Notes under the pieces: generated by a model | Database searches by the model: none | Told to the model about the DNA's origin: nothing | What the model saw: only the letters and a program-made list of their open reading frames with translations | Position numbers and translations under genes: made by a program | From: Gammaproteobacteria bacterium | Lineage (GTDB): Bacteria; Pseudomonadota; Gammaproteobacteria; CAISUE01 | Direction of reading: 5' to 3' | Assembly: GCA_021156105.1 (NCBI GenBank) | Contig: JAJNBD010000009.1 | Span: 1 to 64,000 of the forward strand | DNA length: 64,000 nt | Shown: positions 61,532 to 64,000 of the stretch, piece by piece | How the letters are laid out: the number at the start of each line of letters is the position of its first letter | Numbering within the stretch: position 1 is the stretch's first letter

Positions 61532-61584
61532 AAATAAAAAAACCCGCTGGCGCGGGTTTATTATATTTGGTGCGAAAGGAGAGA
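61532..61584. repeat. Duplicated terminator and tRNA-Leu 3' end (copy 1)
   Basis: This 53-bp stretch is identical to 61708-61760, 176 bp away. It contains the terminator stem AAACCCGC-TGGC-GCGGGTTT and the last 16 bases of tRNA-Leu including CCA. Confidence 0.95.
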
Positions 61585-61670
61585 TTGATTCGTGGCCATC
61601 CTGGCCACTCACCCTTCGGGCGTCGCCGCTGCGCGGCAACGTCCAAATCGGCAGTCCTGCCGATTTGTCG
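61585..61670. mobile_element. Three-hairpin element E1 at tRNA-Leu
   Basis: The order is GATTCG, stem GTGGCC-ATCCT-GGCCAC, CTCACCCTTCG, stem GCCGC-TGC-GCGGC, ACGTCCAAAT, then stem CAAATCGGCA-GTCC-TGCCGATTTG, ending ATTTGTCG. It shares loops and joints with E2 at 61886, but the stems differ by paired changes. It is followed (61671-61707) by a degenerate inverted copy of the tRNA-Leu T-arm and 3' end. Confidence 0.7.
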
Positions 61671-61707
61671 AACTCTAGTGAGAGTTCTCGTCTGCTCCTT
61701 TCTTTCC

Positions 61708-61760
61708 AAATAAAAAAACCCGCTGGCGCGGGTTTATTATATTTGGTGCGAAAGGAGAGA
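61708..61760. repeat. Terminator and tRNA-Leu 3' end (copy 2, in the intact gene)
   Basis: This is the second 53-bp copy. Here the tRNA part continues into the full tRNA-Leu gene. Confidence 0.95.
61709..61735 (-). terminator. Intrinsic terminator of tRNA-Leu
   Basis: On the minus strand, AAACCCGC-GCCA-GCGGGTTT is followed by T. It lies 8 bp after the tRNA CCA. An identical copy is at 61533-61559. Confidence 0.88.
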
Positions 61761-61828
61761 CTCGAACTCTCACGGGGTTACCCGCTGGAACCTAAATCCA
61801 GTGCGTCTACCAATTTCGCCACTTTCGC
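61744..61828 (-). tRNA. tRNA-Leu(TAG)
   Basis: This 85-base type II tRNA has acceptor GCGAAAG/CTTTCGC, anticodon loop TTTAGGT (TAG), a long variable arm (GCGGGTAACCCCGT), T-loop GTTCGAGTC and an encoded CCA. Copies of its 3' and 5' pieces flank it on both sides. Confidence 0.96.
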
Positions 61829-61885
61829 ATATCTAACTTTTTTACAACTAATGTGGCATTTTATACAGCATTGTGTCTACCAATT
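61816..61885. repeat. Duplicated tRNA-Leu 5' end and leader (copy 1)
   Basis: This 70-bp stretch is identical to 61971-62040, 155 bp away. It includes the first 13 tRNA bases, the leader, and GTCTACCAATT, itself a repeat of tRNA D-arm sequence. Confidence 0.93.
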
Positions 61886-61973
61886 GACTCGGCGCATCCT
61901 GCGCCTCACCCTTCGCTACGCTCAGGGCCGTTTGCTTTGCAAACGTTCAAATTTGCTCCTGGCAAATTTGTCG
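61886..61973. mobile_element. Three-hairpin element E2 at tRNA-Leu
   Basis: GACTCG, stem GGCGC-ATCCT-GCGCC, CTCACCCTTCG, stem CGTTTGC-TTT-GCAAACG, TTCAAAT, stem CAAATTTGC-TCCTG-GCAAATTTG, TCG. It sits where GTCTACCAATT and TCGCCACTTTCGC would otherwise join as tRNA-Leu sequence, so it appears inserted in a tRNA copy. Confidence 0.7.
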
Positions 61974-62040
61974 CCACTTTCGCATATCTAACTTTTTTAC
62001 AACTAATGTGGCATTTTATACAGCATTGTGTCTACCAATT
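61971..62040. repeat. Duplicated tRNA-Leu 5' end and leader (copy 2)
   Basis: This is the second 70-bp copy, beyond element E2. The stretch 62041-62317 shows no gene. Confidence 0.93.
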
Positions 62041-62317
62041 ACATTTCAAAATGCAATTGCAGAAGCGGTATTGTAACGGTAGTGCTGAAGTAATGCAACC
62101 CATCTTGATTGCTTTATTCGAATGCTATTGGCTTTGTTTGTCGTTCGAGCTGTGAACTCTCGAGAACTGGCGGTTGCTTTTGAAAGTCGAGCATAAATAG
62201 ATTCTTGTTATAAAAGGATTAAACGTTTTTTTTTTAGGCTTTTCGTTTGAAACAACGGCGATTGCCTGCTGGGTTTTTAAGCTTTTTTTCTCACCCAGCT
62301 AAAGAATTTACTTAAGC

Positions 62318-62628
62318 CTTGACCGCACAAACTAGTTTTTGGGAAAAAGTAAAATTAACATCTTAATGCTTGCGGTTGTTTATGAGAGAATAGCCATAAT
62401 TTATTTTGGTGGTTACTTAATAAAGCTGCTTGCGCTTCTGCCCAAGAGCATTATCAAATACTCAAAAGATTTGTTAAAACTTTTGGCTAAGAATGCATTG
62501 CAGGGGTTTGGTTGATCGCGAATTTGGCTGTGAAACTTTATTCCGCTGGCTTAACCATCAGAAAATTCCTTTTTATATTCGTATTAAAGAAGATACCAGT
62601 TACCCGGATAAAACAAGACGTCCCTAGT
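62318..62628 (+). pseudogene. IS4-family transposase remnant
   Basis: Broken frames read LDRTN-stop-FLGKSKINILML, LFWWLLNKAACASAQEHYQI then LKRFVKTFG, and GLVDREFGCETLFRWLNHQK with IPFYIRIKEDTSYP. LDRTNW and DREF hold the first two catalytic Asp of IS4 DDE transposases, and PLFW is the usual link. Frameshifts, stops and missing parts show that it is inactive. No gene is seen from 62629 to 62869. Confidence 0.72.
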
Positions 62629-62869
62629 ATTCTTTTTTTCGCTATGGTTTAGATACGGCGCCAGATATTTTGCTGCATATCCAGGATGCATGGGAAGAGT
62701 TTTTACAAATAATCTCCCGGTTTTTTATTCCAATTTGAGAGAAAAAATTATGCGCTTATTAAAAACTTGTTCCCCACGGAGGTGGCTAATAATAGTATGA
62801 AAAAAGGTTAATTTTCTCTTAAGGTTTTGCTGTTAAACTACTTTGGTTATATTTAACTAAAGGTAATTT

Positions 62870-63877
62870 ATGACCCCAACCGAACACTATATTAAAGAGC
62901 TCTTTCCAAAGTTAGCTCCTCCAGATGTTCAAAGCTTAACGACAATATTATGCGAAACTGGTCTTAAGCTTGCAGATGATGTAGGTGCGGCGTCTTATGA
63001 TTCGCTGTCAGATCATAATATCAAGAAAATAAAGGATTTCCTTCGCCAGAAACTTAACCCGTTATTAGCTGGTTTTTTAGAGATAGCGCCAGAAATCAAG
63101 TGTTATACCTCGGATATTTTTTATTTGCCTCCTTTGTTAGTTGATGATGCAGCAAGTTTTTTCAAGGATTGGATTAAGCCTATCCCCCTTGATCATAGGG
63201 GTCTCTCACATTTTCGGTCTCTCGGTTATTTTCCTTATAAATTCTCTGATGAAATCAAAGATTTGTTGGTTTTTTATAACGCGCTCAAAGATTCGCGCAA
63301 ACTTTTAGGAGAATACCGGAGTTTTGTGAACTACACCCTTATTCCGCAAAGATACTCTGTTCATATTAAGGATTATAATAGTCAACTGCAAAGAGTATGC
63401 GCTCTTGCGCAATCCTTTTATGTTCAAGGGCTAAGCTTGCTGCAACTTGCAGAAAAAACTCGCGAATTACATGCTTTATATGGTGAGATAAAAATCAAGG
63501 CAGATCGGTCCCTTGAGTCTTTCAAAAAGTGCTTTGAGTGGTTAGCGGATAAAGTTAATGCTTTTCTCTCAACGCCTAGCCAACTTTATACACCTTTAGC
63601 CTCTGACTACTTCGGCCAACCACTACATTTGCCTAATATTGTAAGATATCCAGTAGCTTCTGAAATTTATACACCAGCTCCGGCTCAAGGGTATTTGGTG
63701 GCTCCAGCTCAAGGGTATCCAGCGGCTCCGGCTCAAGGGTATTTAGCGGCTCCAGCTCAAGGGTATCCAGCAGTTCCTGCTTATTATGGATTTTTTCCTC
63801 AGCAACCACTAGTGCATACATCTGCACCCGCGCCTGCACCTGCACCCGCGCCTTTTTATCCCTCTAGGCCTATATAG
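62870..63877 (+). CDS. Unknown helical protein with Pro-Ala-Gln-Gly-Tyr repeat tail
   Basis: This is a 335-residue protein. Residues 1-250 are mainly helical and include QSLTTILCETGLKLADDVGA and LAEKTRELHALYGEIKIKAD, with no family recognised. The tail (270-301) has four 8-residue repeats APAQGY(L/P)(V/A), then APAPAPAPA. It has no signal peptide. Tails like this can serve protein interaction or secretion, and an effector role is conjecture. It starts after AAAGG. Confidence 0.55.
   Translation: MTPTEHYIKELFPKLAPPDVQSLTTILCETGLKLADDVGAASYDSLSDHNIKKIKDFLRQKLNPLLAGFLEIAPEIKCYTSDIFYLPPLLVDDAASFFKDWIKPIPLDHRGLSHFRSLGYFPYKFSDEIKDLLVFYNALKDSRKLLGEYRSFVNYTLIPQRYSVHIKDYNSQLQRVCALAQSFYVQGLSLLQLAEKTRELHALYGEIKIKADRSLESFKKCFEWLADKVNAFLSTPSQLYTPLASDYFGQPLHLPNIVRYPVASEIYTPAPAQGYLVAPAQGYPAAPAQGYLAAPAQGYPAVPAYYGFFPQQPLVHTSAPAPAPAPAPFYPSRPI
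63677..63772 (+). repeat. Four 24-bp coding tandem repeats
   Basis: Units of GCTCC(G/A)GCTCAAGGGTAT alternate Leu- and Pro-type ends, forming a 48-bp higher-order repeat. This suggests recent slippage or duplication. Confidence 0.85.
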
Positions 63878-63894
63878 TAAAATAATCGTTGCCA

Positions 63895-63932
63895 AGCTAT
63901 CCAACTCAACAGCTTTTTTGAGTTGGGTGGCT
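63895..63932 (+). terminator. Stem-loop after the repeat-tailed gene
   Basis: AGCTATCCAACTCAA pairs with TTGAGTTGGGTGGCT (one mismatch plus G-T) around AGCTTTT-type bases. There is no T run after it, so terminator function is uncertain. Confidence 0.5.
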
Positions 63933-64000
63933 GCAAGCAAAATACCCTTTGGCTACGTTTCAGGGATGTCTTTAATTTGAGAGAGATGACAGTTTTCTAT

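Noticed and set aside
61476..62155. Several 75-110-codon frames around tRNA-Leu
   Set aside because: They arise from the hairpin elements and duplicated tRNA pieces, not from coding sequence.
63677..63772. Regular repeats considered as a CRISPR array
   Set aside because: The repeats are adjacent, without spacers, and are in frame with a protein tail. No cas genes are present.

Overview
The window looks like a chromosome segment from a low-GC gammaproteobacterium. This is inferred from the feoAB, ubiJ-ubiB, rplM-rpsI, kdoO and type IV pilus genes. Secreted and eukaryote-like proteins (a two-repeat cyanovirin-type protein, a tyrosine-phosphatase-like protein, two divergent protein kinases, receiver-only proteins and Pro/Ala-repeat proteins) suggest a host-associated member of the Legionellales. 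The species is not identified.

Positions 1-11.5 kb are accessory DNA. The left edge carries the N-terminus of an SpvB/TcdB-type toxin subunit, then a small HTH protein and a degenerate receiver protein. A plus-strand trio follows: an ATP-grasp ligase, an unrecognised protein and a secreted protein. A minus-strand block from 11087 to 5084 encodes a MoaD/ThiS-like sulfur carrier ending in Gly-Gly, a MoeB-rhodanese E1, a POT-type peptide transporter, an OmpA-like secreted protein, a 27-codon peptide gene with its own promoter, a YcaO enzyme and a TfuA protein. I read this as a probable thioamide-forming RiPP-like pathway. The sulfur relay would feed YcaO-TfuA, the small peptide would be the substrate, and the transporter would export the product. 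The region ends at 11490-11534 in a 45-bp 3' fragment of a tRNA-Arg gene followed by a terminator. This is the expected scar of an island integrated in tRNA-Arg, and the intact tRNA should lie to the left of the window.

Positions 11.6-30.9 kb hold mixed genes: an ISL3-type transposase remnant, a P-loop kinase, a receiver protein, an MFS drug exporter, a ceramidase-like membrane hydrolase, a VanX-like dipeptidase, a GNAT enzyme, a feoA-feoB-feoC-like operon behind a Fur box, a protein kinase, a slipin, a dicarboxylate symporter, ubiJ-ubiB, two tandem paralogues of unknown function, glucokinase and a second kinase. Three copies of a hairpin repeat (5012, 16391, 18515) all lie between convergent genes.

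Positions 31.0-38.2 kb hold rplM-rpsI with a strong promoter and terminator, a Kdo 3-hydroxylase, a secreted phosphatase, tRNA-Pro, tRNA-Arg, tRNA-His and tRNA-Lys, an OsmC protein, an RtcB ligase and small secreted proteins.

Positions 38.4-55.1 kb are a type IV pilus superlocus. It contains a GGDEF-EAL protein, pilT, a hemerythrin, a minus-strand minor-pilin operon (fimT-pilW-pilX-pilV plus an Ig-like protein) and a plus-strand run pilM-N-O-P-Q-F, pilA, pilB, pilC, a pilE-like pilin and a PilZ protein. No pilD or pilY1 is present here.

Positions 55.1-64 kb hold an SMR transporter, a phosphoribosyltransferase, an alpha-glucosidase with a sugar transporter, and a MATE transporter that lacks a normal start codon. 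A tRNA-Leu locus is flanked on both sides by related three-hairpin elements and by duplicated tRNA pieces. An IS4 transposase remnant and a repeat-tailed protein of unknown function close the window.
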